From Pontibacter ruber (GTDB lineage Bacteria; Bacteroidota; Bacteroidia; Cytophagales; Hymenobacteraceae): a DNA stretch of 64,000 nt. Numbering within the stretch: the stretch's first letter is position 1; every line of letters begins with the position of its first letter. The notes under the pieces were generated by a model. That model was not told the origin of the DNA, did no database searches, and saw nothing but the letters and a program-made list of their open reading frames with translations. The stretch is taken from contig NZ_JALPRR010000003.1 of NCBI RefSeq assembly GCF_023630205.1, positions 62,001 through 126,000 on the forward strand, read 5' to 3'. Of this stretch, positions 34,959 to 44,905 are shown piece by piece. The position numbers and the translations under genes were made by a program.

Positions 34959-36632
34959 ATGGATAAAGATAAAAAGACATCAGGTAACGGATCTGCTTAC
35001 AGAAAGGCCTCCAAATCCAACACACGTCAGCAAGGCAACGGCAAAGCTGGCGGCAGCACCCTCACCACCCGCCAGGGGCACCCGGTTACCGATAACCAGA
35101 ACATCCGCACCGTAGGTAACCGCGGACCAGCCACGATGGAGAACTACCACTTCATCGAAAAGATCTCCCACTTCGACCGGGAGCGTGTGCCTGAGCGCGT
35201 GGTGCATGCGCGGGGAGCCGGTGCGCATGGTGTGTTCCAGTCTTACGGCATGGTAGGCAACGACCCGGTGGAGAAATTTACCCGCGCCAAGGTGTTCAGG
35301 AAGGGCAAAGAAACACCGGTGTTTGTGCGCTTCTCTACGGTAGGCCACGGCACCCACTCCCCGGAAACACTCCGCGACCCGCGAGGCTTTGCTGTGAAAT
35401 TCTACACCGAAGACGGCAACTGGGACCTGGTAGGCAACAACCTGAAGATCTTCTTTATCCGCGATGCCATGAAGTTTCCGGACCTGATCCACTCGCAGAA
35501 ACCGGATCCGGTAACCAACATCCAGAGCGCCGAACGTATTTTCGACTTTTTCTCTGGTACGCCAGAGGCAACCCACATGATCACGTTCCTGTACTCGCCC
35601 TGGGGCATACCGGCTACGTACCGCCAGATGCAGGGCTCCGGCGTGAACACCTACAAGTGGGTGAATGCCGATGGCGAAGCCGTGCTGGTGAAGTACCATT
35701 GGGAGCCGATGAAGCAGGGCATCCGCAACCTGACGCAAAAGGAGGCGCAGGAGATACAAGCCAAGAATTTTAACCACGCCACCCAAGACCTGTACGAAGC
35801 CATAGAACGCGGCGATTTTCCGGAGTGGGAACTGAATGTACAGATCATGAGCGACGACGATCATCCGGAGCTCGACTTCGACCCGCTCGACGATACTAAA
35901 CTATGGCCAAAAGAGCAGTTCCCGTGGTACCCGGTAGGCAAGATGACGCTGAACCGTAACCCTGTAGATTATTTTAACGAGGTAGAGCTTTCTGCTTTCG
36001 GTACCGGTGTGCTGGTAGATGGCCTCGATTTCTCGGATGATAAAATGCTGCAGGGCCGTACTTTCTCATATTCCGATACCCAGCGTTACCGCGTAGGAGC
36101 CAACTATTTACAGTTGCCGATCAATGCGCCGAAGACGCACGTAGCCACCAACCAGCGCGGCGGCCAGATGGCGTTCGATACCGACTTTGCCGAAGGCCAG
36201 AACATCCACGTAAACTACGAACCCTCTATACTTGGCGGGCTGCAGGAAGCGCCTAAGCCGGGTAAGGACTATACGCCGCGCTACGAAGCCAACCTGGTGC
36301 GACAGCCCATCGAGCGTGCCAATCCGTTCAAGCAGGCCGGTGAAACGTTCCGCAACTTCGAGGACTGGGAGCGCGAAGAACTCATCAATAACCTGGGCAA
36401 CGACCTGGCCAAGTGCGACAAGCGCATTCAGGAGAAAATGCTGGAGTACTTTACGCAGGCCGACGAAAACTATGGCCGCCTGGTAAGAGAGCGCATCGAG
36501 CGGGCAACCAAAGAACTGATGAAGATGAAGCAGGCGAAGATTGCCGGCACCGATGGTCCGCTGGGTAATGTTACCGGCGAGGCAGGTGTAGAGCAGGCGC
36601 AGCAGGATTCTCACTCAGCGAAACCCTATTAA
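34959..36632 (+). CDS. Monofunctional haem catalase
   Basis: 557 residues. A polar, low-complexity N-terminus of about 35 residues precedes the core starting [13 protein letters not shown]. Active-site residues are visible: His83 in [12 protein letters not shown], the Asn of [15 protein letters not shown] (about 160-161), and the haem-ligand Tyr371 in [12 protein letters not shown]. It converts H2O2 to water and oxygen. The length and the short C-terminus (no flavodoxin-like domain) fit small-subunit catalases. It is followed by a strong terminator and near other stress genes. Confidence 0.95.
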   Translation: MDKDKKTSGNGSAYRKASKSNTRQQGNGKAGGSTLTTRQGHPVTDNQNIRTVGNRGPATMENYHFIEKISHFDRERVPERVVHARGAGAHGVFQSYGMVGNDPVEKFTRAKVFRKGKETPVFVRFSTVGHGTHSPETLRDPRGFAVKFYTEDGNWDLVGNNLKIFFIRDAMKFPDLIHSQKPDPVTNIQSAERIFDFFSGTPEATHMITFLYSPWGIPATYRQMQGSGVNTYKWVNADGEAVLVKYHWEPMKQGIRNLTQKEAQEIQAKNFNHATQDLYEAIERGDFPEWELNVQIMSDDDHPELDFDPLDDTKLWPKEQFPWYPVGKMTLNRNPVDYFNEVELSAFGTGVLVDGLDFSDDKMLQGRTFSYSDTQRYRVGANYLQLPINAPKTHVATNQRGGQMAFDTDFAEGQNIHVNYEPSILGGLQEAPKPGKDYTPRYEANLVRQPIERANPFKQAGETFRNFEDWEREELINNLGNDLAKCDKRIQEKMLEYFTQADENYGRLVRERIERATKELMKMKQAKIAGTDGPLGNVTGEAGVEQAQQDSHSAKPY

Positions 36633-36667
36633 GTATACTTTTGCCAAAGTATACTTAGTATAATCCG

Positions 36668-36704
36668 AAGCCGTGATCAGTTTTTCTGGTCACGGCTTTT
36701 CTTT
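36668..36704 (+). terminator. Intrinsic terminator of catalase gene
   Basis: A stem of about 13 bp (AAGCCGTGATCAG against CTGGTCACGGCTT, one G-T pair) is followed by TTTTCTTTT. Just before it, at 36631-36656, two AAGTATACTT palindromes form another small hairpin. Confidence 0.88.
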
Positions 36705-36849
36705 TAACCTACAGGCCAGATTGCGGCTTTTACTTTCTTCAATTACTTCTCTAACTTTTAATATATTCGGTTTCTTAAATATTTACTTTTAAGTATAAGT
36801 CAGGAAAGAATAAGTTGCTTATTTTTGAGCCTCGTTCTGCAACTAAACT

Positions 36850-37857
36850 ATGAAAAAACATCACCGATCCGATAACAACTGCCTTAACTGCGGCTCAACT
36901 GTTCCCGATAAATTCTGCTCAAACTGCGGCCAGGAGAACCTGGAACTGCATGAAAGCTTTCTGCACCTGGTGCTGCACAGCGTAGGCCACTACTTCCATT
37001 TAGAGTCAAAGTTCTTTAAAAGTATAGTGCCGCTCTTAACAAAGCCGGGATACCTGACGCAGGAGTATTTTGCTGGTAAACGCGCCTCGCATCTCAACCC
37101 GATCAGCATGTACATCTTTATCAGCATCGTGTTTTTTTCGCTTTTCACTCTCAACTCAAACAGCAACAAAAAGGAAGTGATAAAGGATAAAGCTGTCGCG
37201 GAGAATACTTTAACCAAAGCGGAAGCGGAGCAGGTAAAAAAAGTTGTCGGCAGTGCAGTATCTGAAGAAGCGGGTGAACAAACGTACAACCTCCTCGACA
37301 AAGAGCAGGCAATTGCAGACAGTACCGGCAGGAAAAACGAGGCAGTAGTTGCTGCCGCCCCTCCTGTAACACCCTCAGATGTGGCAGTAAATGTTTTTGG
37401 AAACAATGCTGTATCACACTCTCTGAAAACAAAATTCAAGGAGCTGAAGGAGGATGAAGTGAAATGGGAGCTCTTCAAGATCAAACTGGTGAGTCACCTG
37501 CCCAAAATGATGTTTATCCTGCTGCCCTTGTTTGCCCTGATCCTGAAGCTGGTAAGCTACCGCTCTTCCAAGTATTATGTAGAGCACCTGATCTACTCCA
37601 TCCATGTGCACTCGTTCCTTTTCCTGTTTGGCGCTATCCTGATTGTTGTGCAATGGATACTGCCTTTTCTCTCGGACTGGATACAGGGCCTCGGGCTTTT
37701 AGTCATGCTATGGTATATCTACCGGTCCATGCGCAACATTTACAGGAGTTCACGCTGGGGTACAGTCAACAGGTTTTTATTGCTCGGGTTTGCCTATAGT
37801 ATACTGATGTTGCTGAGCGGCACCATCGTAACACTTGCCACCCTTTATACCATGTAA
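36850..37857 (+). CDS. DUF3667 membrane protein with zinc ribbon
   Basis: 335 residues. The N-terminal zinc ribbon CLNCGSTVPDKFCSNCGQ is followed by the DUF3667 signature (helix FLHLVLHSVGHYFHLESKF, then PGYLTQEYFAGKR and HLNPISMYIFISIVFFSLF). A charged, Lys/Glu/Ala-rich stretch (about 105-190) separates this from three to four C-terminal hydrophobic helices. It is an inner-membrane protein of unknown function, widespread in Bacteroidota. An upstream TATTTTTG at 36820-36827 could be its -7 box. Confidence 0.88.
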   Translation: MKKHHRSDNNCLNCGSTVPDKFCSNCGQENLELHESFLHLVLHSVGHYFHLESKFFKSIVPLLTKPGYLTQEYFAGKRASHLNPISMYIFISIVFFSLFTLNSNSNKKEVIKDKAVAENTLTKAEAEQVKKVVGSAVSEEAGEQTYNLLDKEQAIADSTGRKNEAVVAAAPPVTPSDVAVNVFGNNAVSHSLKTKFKELKEDEVKWELFKIKLVSHLPKMMFILLPLFALILKLVSYRSSKYYVEHLIYSIHVHSFLFLFGAILIVVQWILPFLSDWIQGLGLLVMLWYIYRSMRNIYRSSRWGTVNRFLLLGFAYSILMLLSGTIVTLATLYTM

Positions 37858-38000
37858 GTTGCTGCCGAAGTATAACAGCAAAGGTCTCTGCTTATACTTT
37901 CCCGCTGCTGGTCGAGAAGTATAACAGGTTAGTCTATAACTTTCTTCCATTGAAAAATGATTTCATACTTTAGTCGATTGAATTATCGTTTGACTAACCT

Positions 38001-39800
38001 ATGAAAAGACTAACCATTGCCCTTGGGTTATTTGCCCTGTTTACTTTATCTCCGGATGCCCAGGCTGGCAAAACACCCGAACTGACCTACCACGTTAACC
38101 TGAATGACCGCGCCGACGATCGTTTTAAGGTGACGCTGAACGTGAAAGGGTTGAAAGAAGAAAACAACATCTTCCAGTTTGCTGCCACCGCCCCCGGCAC
38201 TTACCAGACCATGGACATCGGTCGGTTCGTGCGCGAGTTCAAAGCCTACGACAAGAAGGGGCGTGAGCTGGAAGCCAGGCAGATCAGCACCAACCAATGG
38301 CAGCTGAGCAACCCGAAAAAAGTACGCAAAATAACCTATCAGATCGCCGAGACCTGGGACACCAAAGTAGATAAAAATACGGTGTACTGGATGTGCGGCA
38401 CCTCGCTGGAGCAGGACCACGCGCTTATTAACGGGCAGGGGGTGTTTGGCTACATAAAAGGATTGCAGGCAGCTCCCTTGAAAGTAAAACTGGACTACCC
38501 GCAGGAGTGGCTGGTGGGTACGGCCCTGAAGCCGGACAACAAAGGCTACTACACCGCCACCAGCTACGACCACATCGTGGATTCGCCTATACTTGCCGGC
38601 AACCTGACCAAAGCCGAAACGAAGTATAACAACACCACCATCGACATTTATACTTACTCCAAAACCGGCAAAATCAAGTCGCAGGACCTGCTGCAGAACA
38701 TGACTACCATGCTGGAAGCTGCCCACAAGTTTGTGGTCGATTTTCCGGTAGACCGTTATACTTTCCTGTATCACTTCGAGGATGCATCGTGGGGCGCCTG
38801 GGAGCATTCGTATAGTTCGGGCTATGTGATGGAGGAGCAAGACCTCACACCTGCCTACGCACAGCATATTACGGATATTGCTGCACATGAATTCTTCCAT
38901 GTGATCACGCCGCTCAACATCCACAGCGAGATCATCGAGCGGTTTAACTTTGTAACCCCTACGCCGTCGCAGCACCTGTGGCTGTACGAGGGAACTACCG
39001 AATGGGCCTCCGACATCATGCAGCTGCGCGGGGGGCTGATGGACCTGCCGGCTTATCTGGAGGATATCAGCATGAAACTCAGGTATGCAGACCAGATGGA
39101 CAAGAACTACAGCCTGCAGAAACTGGCTTTAACCTCTTATACTCCGGAAGGGCAGAAGCAGTACGGCAACATCTACAACCGGGGTGCGGTAACAGCAGCC
39201 TTGCTCGATATCCGCTTGCTGGAGCTTTCGGGTGGTAAGCGCGGCCTGCGCGAAGTAATAAACGAACTGTCGAAAGAGTATGGCCCGCAAAAAGCATTCC
39301 CGGAGAACGAGTTCTTTGATCTGTTTGTAGCCAAAACCTATCCGGAGATCGGCGACTTCTTCAACCGCTACATCATCAACGCGGAGCCCCTGCCGCTGGC
39401 CGAGTATTTCGGTAAACTCGGCATCACCTATGTTCCATCTGTTTTAACAGGGAAGAAAATACCTGCCATGGGCTACGACTTCGGCTTTGTGGATGGAAAC
39501 CTGATCTTTACAAAGCCCAACGAAAAGATACAAAAGATGGGCTTACAGGAGCATGATGTACTGGTAGCCTTCGAGGGCACAGCCATCACGTTGCAGAACG
39601 CCAATAAGGAGTTATCCAGGCTTGCCACCCTAAAGCCCGGCGATACCTATACCTACACCGTGCAGCGTAACGGCAAGCAGCAACAGGTAAAGCTGCAGCT
39701 GTTGGAAAGAGAAGAGGAACTGGAACATCAATTTAAAGCAAACGAGCAGGCTACCCCTGAACAACTGGCCCTGCGCAACAGCTGGATGCAGAACCTGTAG
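38001..39800 (+). CDS. M61 family metallopeptidase with PDZ domain
   Basis: 599 residues with a signal peptide (LTIALGLFALFTLSPDAQAG). An N-terminal M61 beta domain precedes the catalytic motif HEFFHVITPLN (His296, Glu297, His300), with the downstream zinc-ligand Glu in YEGTTEWAS. A C-terminal PDZ domain follows (MGLQEHDVLVAFEGTAITLQN). M61 enzymes are glycyl aminopeptidases; this one is probably periplasmic. It ends at a strong terminator. Confidence 0.93.
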   Translation: MKRLTIALGLFALFTLSPDAQAGKTPELTYHVNLNDRADDRFKVTLNVKGLKEENNIFQFAATAPGTYQTMDIGRFVREFKAYDKKGRELEARQISTNQWQLSNPKKVRKITYQIAETWDTKVDKNTVYWMCGTSLEQDHALINGQGVFGYIKGLQAAPLKVKLDYPQEWLVGTALKPDNKGYYTATSYDHIVDSPILAGNLTKAETKYNNTTIDIYTYSKTGKIKSQDLLQNMTTMLEAAHKFVVDFPVDRYTFLYHFEDASWGAWEHSYSSGYVMEEQDLTPAYAQHITDIAAHEFFHVITPLNIHSEIIERFNFVTPTPSQHLWLYEGTTEWASDIMQLRGGLMDLPAYLEDISMKLRYADQMDKNYSLQKLALTSYTPEGQKQYGNIYNRGAVTAALLDIRLLELSGGKRGLREVINELSKEYGPQKAFPENEFFDLFVAKTYPEIGDFFNRYIINAEPLPLAEYFGKLGITYVPSVLTGKKIPAMGYDFGFVDGNLIFTKPNEKIQKMGLQEHDVLVAFEGTAITLQNANKELSRLATLKPGDTYTYTVQRNGKQQQVKLQLLEREEELEHQFKANEQATPEQLALRNSWMQNL

Positions 39801-39818
39801 AGATTGAGATTATACTTT

Positions 39819-39850
39819 AAAGCCCCTGCACAAGTGCAGGGGCTTTTTGT
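39819..39850 (+). terminator. Intrinsic terminator
   Basis: A perfect 12-bp stem (AAAGCCCCTGCA and its complement) with loop CAAG, then TTGTTTTT. It ends the M61 gene. Confidence 0.9.
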
Positions 39851-40579
39851 TTTTAGCCTTTATAGTTGATAAAGTTATGCATCAATATGGCGCGAGCATC
39901 CTTGTTCGTGACTTGCTATAGTCGGCCTCTGGCCTAGTTAAATTATAGAATCAATTTTATATGTTTATTTGTAAAGCATGAAATAAGCCTTAGGTATAAA
40001 CAAGAGTTATACTTTCAAAGTTACTGATGTCCAATCACCCCTGCCCCCTCAGAGCTACGCTCGCTAGCTTCGAACTCGCGTTCTCGCTAGTCTAAGGAGG
40101 CGAATTTGTTTGTTGCCATACACGATCCTTTGTTATCCTGAAAGGATCGTGTGGGAAGGGAGGGGAGGGGACCTAATTCTGCTATACTTGAAAGTATAAG
40201 TTTTATAGCTGCTTCTAGGTCATCCCCCTGCCCCCTTCAAAGGGGGACTAGGTTCCAGTTCCATGGCAGCTTACGAAGCGGTGTTATTTCCAGTCCTTGG
40301 GTTGAGCGCCTTCTGGGTTTCCGGTGCCCTTTAGGGCATTGCGACCGAAGGGTAGCAAAGGAAAGCTAGACAGCGCGATGCCCAAGGACGAGGCCCCGCG
40401 GCCTTGAGCGCACCAAAGTATAAAATGAAACTATAGGCAAGTAAAGCTGAGGAAAACCAGCTGCTACGAAGCAACAGGCTTGCCGGCAAAAGTATACCTC
40501 AGATTACACAGTTAACTTATCCTTCACAAACATCTCTCTATAAATTCGTACCTTTGCAAGTATAAAGCAGAAGAACACG
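39851..40579. other. Gene-free region with REP-like and inverted repeats
   Basis: Over 700 bases without a convincing gene. It holds two G/C-run palindromic elements of the CCCCTGCCCCC ... GGGGG type (about 40032-40100 and 40222-40250) and a perfect 12-bp inverted repeat ACACGATCCTTT/AAAGGATCGTGT (40120-40152). It also holds a facing pair TATACTTGAAAGTATA-like at 40183-40198, and a likely thiL -7 box TACCTTTG at 40549-40556 followed at once by AAGTATA. Confidence 0.6.
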
Positions 40580-41605
40580 ATGAGTAACTATACGCCGTTA
40601 AGCGAAGTTGGCGAATTTGGCCTGATCAAACGAATCAAAGACAAAGTGGAGCTGAGAAATGAATCCACTATCAAAGGAATTGGCGATGATGCCGCGATCA
40701 TTGAGCCGGGCGAGAAACAGATCGTAGTCACCAGCGACATGCTGCTGGAAGGCGTACATTTCGACCTGACATTCTGCCCGCTGAAGCACCTGGGTTATAA
40801 AGCCGTAGCCGTGAACGTTTCGGACATCGCGGCCATGAACGCGAAACCTACGCAAATCACGGTAAATATCGCGTTGGGTGCCAAGTATACAGTAGAGGCG
40901 GTGGAAGAACTATACGAAGGTATTTCCCTAGCCTGCGAAAACTATAACGTAGATCTGGTAGGCGGCGACACCACCTCTTCCAGAACCGGCCTGATCATCA
41001 GCATCACGGCCATTGGCGAAGTTGCCAAAGGCGAAGCCGTATTGCGCAGTGGCGCCCAGGTTAACGACCTGATCTGTGTGACCGGCGACCTGGGAGCGGC
41101 TTATTTGGGCTTGCAGATACTGGAGCGCGAAAAGCAGGCTTTCCTGGCCGACCCGGAAATGCAGCCGCAGCTCGAGGACAGACAATACATTGTTGGTAGG
41201 CAGCTGCGCCCGGAGGCACGCATGGACGTGATCCACGACTTCAAGGAGCGGGGCATCAAACCTACCTCCATGATCGATGTGTCGGATGGGTTAGCATCAG
41301 AGCTTTTCCATATCTGTGCCCAATCTAATGTAGGGGCCACCATCTACAAAGACAACCTGCCGGTAGACGAGCAGACATTAGAGGCCGCCATGGAGTTTAG
41401 CCTCGACCCGATCACTTGTATTCTAAATGGGGGAGAGGATTACGAACTGCTCTTCACGGTGCCGCTGTCAGACTACGACAAAGTTAAAAACCACCCGGAC
41501 CTCAGCATCATCGGCAAGATCACCGAGCGAAGCGAAGGCATAAACCTGGCCAACAAGCACGGCCAGTCGTTCCCGCTAAAAGCCCAGGGCTGGCAGCATT
41601 TTTAA
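40580..41605 (+). CDS. thiL: Thiamine-phosphate kinase
   Basis: 341 residues with the ThiL pattern: EFGLIKRI near the start, the metal-binding GIGDDAAIIEP, VVTSDMLLEGVHFDL, the DLVGGDTTSS motif and MIDVSDGLASELFHI. It phosphorylates thiamine monophosphate to thiamine diphosphate in the cytosol with ATP. Length normal. It is followed by a strong hairpin at 41659-41690. Confidence 0.94.
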   Translation: MSNYTPLSEVGEFGLIKRIKDKVELRNESTIKGIGDDAAIIEPGEKQIVVTSDMLLEGVHFDLTFCPLKHLGYKAVAVNVSDIAAMNAKPTQITVNIALGAKYTVEAVEELYEGISLACENYNVDLVGGDTTSSRTGLIISITAIGEVAKGEAVLRSGAQVNDLICVTGDLGAAYLGLQILEREKQAFLADPEMQPQLEDRQYIVGRQLRPEARMDVIHDFKERGIKPTSMIDVSDGLASELFHICAQSNVGATIYKDNLPVDEQTLEAAMEFSLDPITCILNGGEDYELLFTVPLSDYDKVKNHPDLSIIGKITERSEGINLANKHGQSFPLKAQGWQHF

Positions 41606-41658
41606 GTTTCTTGACAAATGACATAAGACAGTTTGACAAAAGACTAACTTGTCATAAC

Positions 41659-41690
41659 AAAAAAGAGAAGCGATTTCGCTTCTCTTTTTT
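41659..41690. terminator. Bidirectional intrinsic terminator
   Basis: A perfect 15-bp stem AAAAAAGAGAAGCGA and its complement with a 2-base loop, between convergent genes. Matching words GACAAATGAC (41613-41622) and GTCATTTGTC (41731-41740) flank it. Confidence 0.9.
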
Positions 41691-41745
41691 GTTTGAAGTC
41701 AATTCAGGAATAAATGTCCTTTGTCACGTTGTCATTTGTCTAAAA

Positions 41746-42117
41746 TCAATCCTCCGGATAAGGGATAAAGACGAAGTTGGTAAAGTTTTCACCGTCTACT
41801 ACAAACAGGCAGCAGTATTCGTCCGGGTCTTTGTAGGCAGCCACAAAATCCTCAATCTTTTCTTCATCTACCAGCTTATGGCGTATAAAATCTTCGAGGT
41901 AAGAAGCATAAATATGCCACTCCAGCGCCAGGTCTTCTTTCGCCAGGAACAGCGAGCCAATCGGTACATCGGTGCGGCTAAACACAAAAATTGGGTACTT
42001 CGATATGTCTCTTTTGCGCACCTGGTACGACGCTTCTTTTAGCGTTTCGGCCACCACCACAAAATCCTTGGAGATGGTGCCCAGGTATTTTCCATTCAGT
42101 TCCGGATCGTTTTGCAT
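41746..42117 (-). CDS. Conserved hypothetical protein (123 aa)
   Basis: It begins MQNDPELNGKYLGTISKDFVVVAETLKEASYQ and ends in VVDGENFTNFVFIPYPED. The pattern is typical of a small Bacteroidota-wide family of unknown function, with no signal peptide or catalytic motif visible. The gene lies immediately downstream (minus strand) of rlmD, separated by an intergenic inverted repeat. Confidence 0.82.
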   Translation of the reverse strand: MQNDPELNGKYLGTISKDFVVVAETLKEASYQVRKRDISKYPIFVFSRTDVPIGSLFLAKEDLALEWHIYASYLEDFIRHKLVDEEKIEDFVAAYKDPDEYCCLFVVDGENFTNFVFIPYPED

Positions 42118-42129
42118 ATACTTATTTGC

Positions 42130-42205
42130 GTATCATGTAGCACGTATCAAGTAGCAAGACTTTCGTGTATTTTTGTCGTGATACCTGATACGTACTACGC
42201 GATGC
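42130..42205. repeat. Imperfect inverted repeat
   Basis: GTATCATGTAGCACGTATCA (42130-42149) faces TGATACGTACTACGCGATGC (42186-42205), about 16 of 20 positions pairing. It lies between two minus-strand genes. It may be a decayed mobile palindromic repeat or a regulatory hairpin. Confidence 0.5.
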
Positions 42206-42210
42206 GTATA

Positions 42211-43617
42211 TTATTTCGCTGTTAACAATACAATATTTTCTACGTGGTGCGTCTGCGGGAACATGTCCACAGGCTGCACGCGGGTTACCTCATACTTCTC
42301 CGAAAGCCACTCCACGTCGCGGGCCTGCGTGGCCGGGTTGCAGCTCACGTACACTATGCGTTCCGGGTGCACCTGCAGCAATTTCTTCACCACATCCTCG
42401 TGCATGCCGGCTCTCGGCGGATCCGTGATCACCACATCCGGTCTGCCGTGTCGTGCAATCAGCTCATCCGATAGGATATCCTTCATGTCGCCGGCGTAGA
42501 AGGTAGTGTTGGTGATGTTGTTGATCTGCGAGTTGATTTTCGCGTCTTCGATAGCACTTGGCACATACTCGATACCGATCACTTCTCGGCATTGCTTCGC
42601 CACAAAGTTGGCGATGGTGCCTGCTCCGGTGTACAGGTCGTATACCAATTCGTTGCCGGTCAGTCCTGCAAATTCGCGGGCCTTGTCGTACAGCACATAA
42701 GCCTGCGTGGCGTTGGTTTGGTAAAACGATTTTGGTCCTACCCGGAAACGGATGCCTTCCATCTCTTCGTGGATGTAGGGCAGCCCCTTGTAGCAAACCA
42801 CCTCCAGGTCGTGAAAGGTTTCGTTGCCCTTGGGGTTTACGATATACTGCAGCGACGTGATCTCCGGGAACTTCGCCTGCAGGTGGTCCAGCAGCCCTAT
42901 TATTGCTTCCTGGTCGTCGTAAAATACCTGCAGGATCACCATCAGCTCCATGGTGTTTGCGGTACGGATGATCAGGTTGCGCAGGAAACCTTCCTGACGG
43001 ATCACATCAAAAAAGGACAGGTTGTGCTCGCGGGCATACTGCTTTACCTCCAGCCTGATATCGTTGGAAGGAGCAGGCTGCAGGTAACAGTTCTTTATGT
43101 CCAGGATCTTATCGAAACGGCCAGGTATGTGGAAGCCCAGTGCATTGCGGTCAAAATCTTCTCCTGATTTGATCTGCTCGTTTGTAAGCCAGCCGTAGTT
43201 GGAGAAGGTAAACTCTAACTTGTTTCGGTAAAAGCTGGTAGGGCTGGAGCCAAGTATAGGATCGAACTCCGGCAGCGGCACTTTGCCAATGCGCTCCAGG
43301 TTGTCCTTTACCTGCTTCTGCTTGTAATGTAGCTGGGTATCATAGCCAATGTGCTGCCACTTACAGCCACCACATACGCCGAAGTGTTCGCAGAAAGGCT
43401 CCACACGCAGTTCTGAAAACTCCCGGAAGCGAACGGGCTCCGCCTCCATAAAGCTCTTCTTTTTGCGTTTGATCTGCAGGTCCACTACATCGCCGGGCGC
43501 TACACCAGCCACAAAAATAACCATGTTGTTATGGCGCGCCAGGCATTTGCCTTCAGCCACCATCTCTTCAATTCGTATATTTTCGAGTATCTCGAATGTC
43601 TTCTTGTTCTTTCTCAC
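42211..43617 (-). CDS. rlmD: 23S rRNA (uracil-C5)-methyltransferase RlmD
   Basis: 468 residues. An N-terminal TRAM domain (IEEMVAEGKCLARHNNMVIFVAGVAPGD) precedes the Fe-S cluster cysteines in CEHFGVCGGCKWQH. The C-terminal methyltransferase has YDLYTGAGTIANFVAK, PDVVITDPPRAGMH and the catalytic Cys in IVYVSCNPATQARD. It methylates a uridine of 23S rRNA. The chosen start is a GTG at 43617 (sequence RKNKKTFEILENI); the next in-frame Met is residue 19. Confidence 0.92.
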   Translation of the reverse strand: MRKNKKTFEILENIRIEEMVAEGKCLARHNNMVIFVAGVAPGDVVDLQIKRKKKSFMEAEPVRFREFSELRVEPFCEHFGVCGGCKWQHIGYDTQLHYKQKQVKDNLERIGKVPLPEFDPILGSSPTSFYRNKLEFTFSNYGWLTNEQIKSGEDFDRNALGFHIPGRFDKILDIKNCYLQPAPSNDIRLEVKQYAREHNLSFFDVIRQEGFLRNLIIRTANTMELMVILQVFYDDQEAIIGLLDHLQAKFPEITSLQYIVNPKGNETFHDLEVVCYKGLPYIHEEMEGIRFRVGPKSFYQTNATQAYVLYDKAREFAGLTGNELVYDLYTGAGTIANFVAKQCREVIGIEYVPSAIEDAKINSQINNITNTTFYAGDMKDILSDELIARHGRPDVVITDPPRAGMHEDVVKKLLQVHPERIVYVSCNPATQARDVEWLSEKYEVTRVQPVDMFPQTHHVENIVLLTAK

Positions 43618-44084
43618 AGTACTGCAAAATTAGCTAATTTTTGGGAGAAGGTCATTAATCGTCATTTGTCCGACCTGAGAAACCTCTTTTAGCTGAAGTT
43701 TATACTTATTGCATATACAAGAGGACAGGGGGTGGTTGAACCATAGCAACTATGAATCTCATACTTGCAAAGTGACAACAGGCAGAGAATCCTTTCTAAA
43801 GAGGGGTAGGGGTATGTAAAAATCCTGTTTATCTTTAAATCCCGCAAATCCTGATGCAGACCCTCCCTGCCTGTCCCTGCGGGCCAGTTGAGTCGGAGAC
43901 TCTGGCACCATTGTTAGTCACAAATCTGGAGATTCGCGCCAGGAATTAATAATTTCTTATTCATACTTATAAAAAGTGGACTGTTGTAGCACTCCCAACA
44001 ATTTCCAACAACATTTCCTGCATAAATAGTAGCTTTGCCAAAGCAACTGTAACATACAGTTACTGCAGGATTTGAATTGTAGCA
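43618..44084. other. Divergent intergenic region with REP-like traces
   Basis: 467 bases with no gene. It holds GTCATTTGTC at 43661-43670, a REP-like CCTTTCTAAAGAGGGG element at 43791-43816, AT/GC-mixed decayed sequence, and a probable -7 box TAGCTTTG at 44030-44037 for the SDR gene. Confidence 0.45.
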
Positions 44085-44894
44085 ATGAAAAATAAAGTAG
44101 TCTTAATTACAGGCGGTACATCAGGTATTGGCAAAGCCTGCGCGTTTGTGTTTGGCAAGGCTGGAGCAAAAGTGGCTATCTCAGGGCGTAACCAGCAAAA
44201 CCTTACGGAAACTTCTCAGGAATTGGCAGCAGCTGGAATCGATAACCTTGCGATAAATGCCGATGTGAGTATAGAGGAGCAATGCGAGCGAATGGTGGCG
44301 GAAACGGTTGCCAAGTATGGCCGCCTCGATGTACTGATCAACAATGCCGGTATTTCGATGCGAGCCCTTTTCGAGGACCTGGACCTGGATGTGATCCGGA
44401 AGGTAATGGACATCAATTTCTGGGGCACTGTGTATACTACCAAGTATGCACTGCCGCACATCATGGCCACCAAAGGCTCGGTTATTGGTATTTCTTCTAT
44501 TGCAGGCTACAGAGGGCTCCCGGCGCGCACGGGGTACTCGGCTTCAAAATTTGCCATGCACGGTTTCCTGGAGACACTCCGCACCGAAATGCTGCACAAA
44601 GGCGTGCACGTACTCATCGCTTGTCCGGGCTTTACAGCTTCCAACATCCGCAACACAGCTCTGGCGGCAAATGGTCAGCAGCAGGGCGAATCACCGCGCA
44701 ATGAAGGAAATATGATGACTGCCGAAGAAGTAGCCGAAAGAATTCTGAAGGCTACCCTACAGCGCAAGCGTGATCTGGTAATGACCTTTCAGGGCAAACT
44801 TACCGTGTTTCTGAACAAGTGGTTCCCAAGCCTTACCGATAAACTGGTGTACAACCACATGGCCAAAGAGAAGGACTCTCCGCTTAGTAAGTAA
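44085..44894 (+). CDS. Short-chain dehydrogenase/reductase
   Basis: 269 residues, classical SDR. NAD(P)-binding VLITGGTSGIGKACAF, the NNAG motif in LINNAGISMRALFED, and the active site Ser ... Tyr-x-x-x-Lys in ISSIAGYRGLPARTGYSASK are present. The C-terminal part (VLIACPGFTASNIRN) and an extension resemble DHRS7-like proteins. It reduces or oxidises an unknown alcohol or ketone. No linked pathway gene is visible. Confidence 0.9.
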   Translation: MKNKVVLITGGTSGIGKACAFVFGKAGAKVAISGRNQQNLTETSQELAAAGIDNLAINADVSIEEQCERMVAETVAKYGRLDVLINNAGISMRALFEDLDLDVIRKVMDINFWGTVYTTKYALPHIMATKGSVIGISSIAGYRGLPARTGYSASKFAMHGFLETLRTEMLHKGVHVLIACPGFTASNIRNTALAANGQQQGESPRNEGNMMTAEEVAERILKATLQRKRDLVMTFQGKLTVFLNKWFPSLTDKLVYNHMAKEKDSPLSK

Positions 44895-44905
44895 GTTCGT
44901 TGATC

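Noticed and set aside
40151..40369. Plus-strand open frame of 72 codons
   Set aside because: It runs through REP-like repeat DNA and has no plausible protein features.
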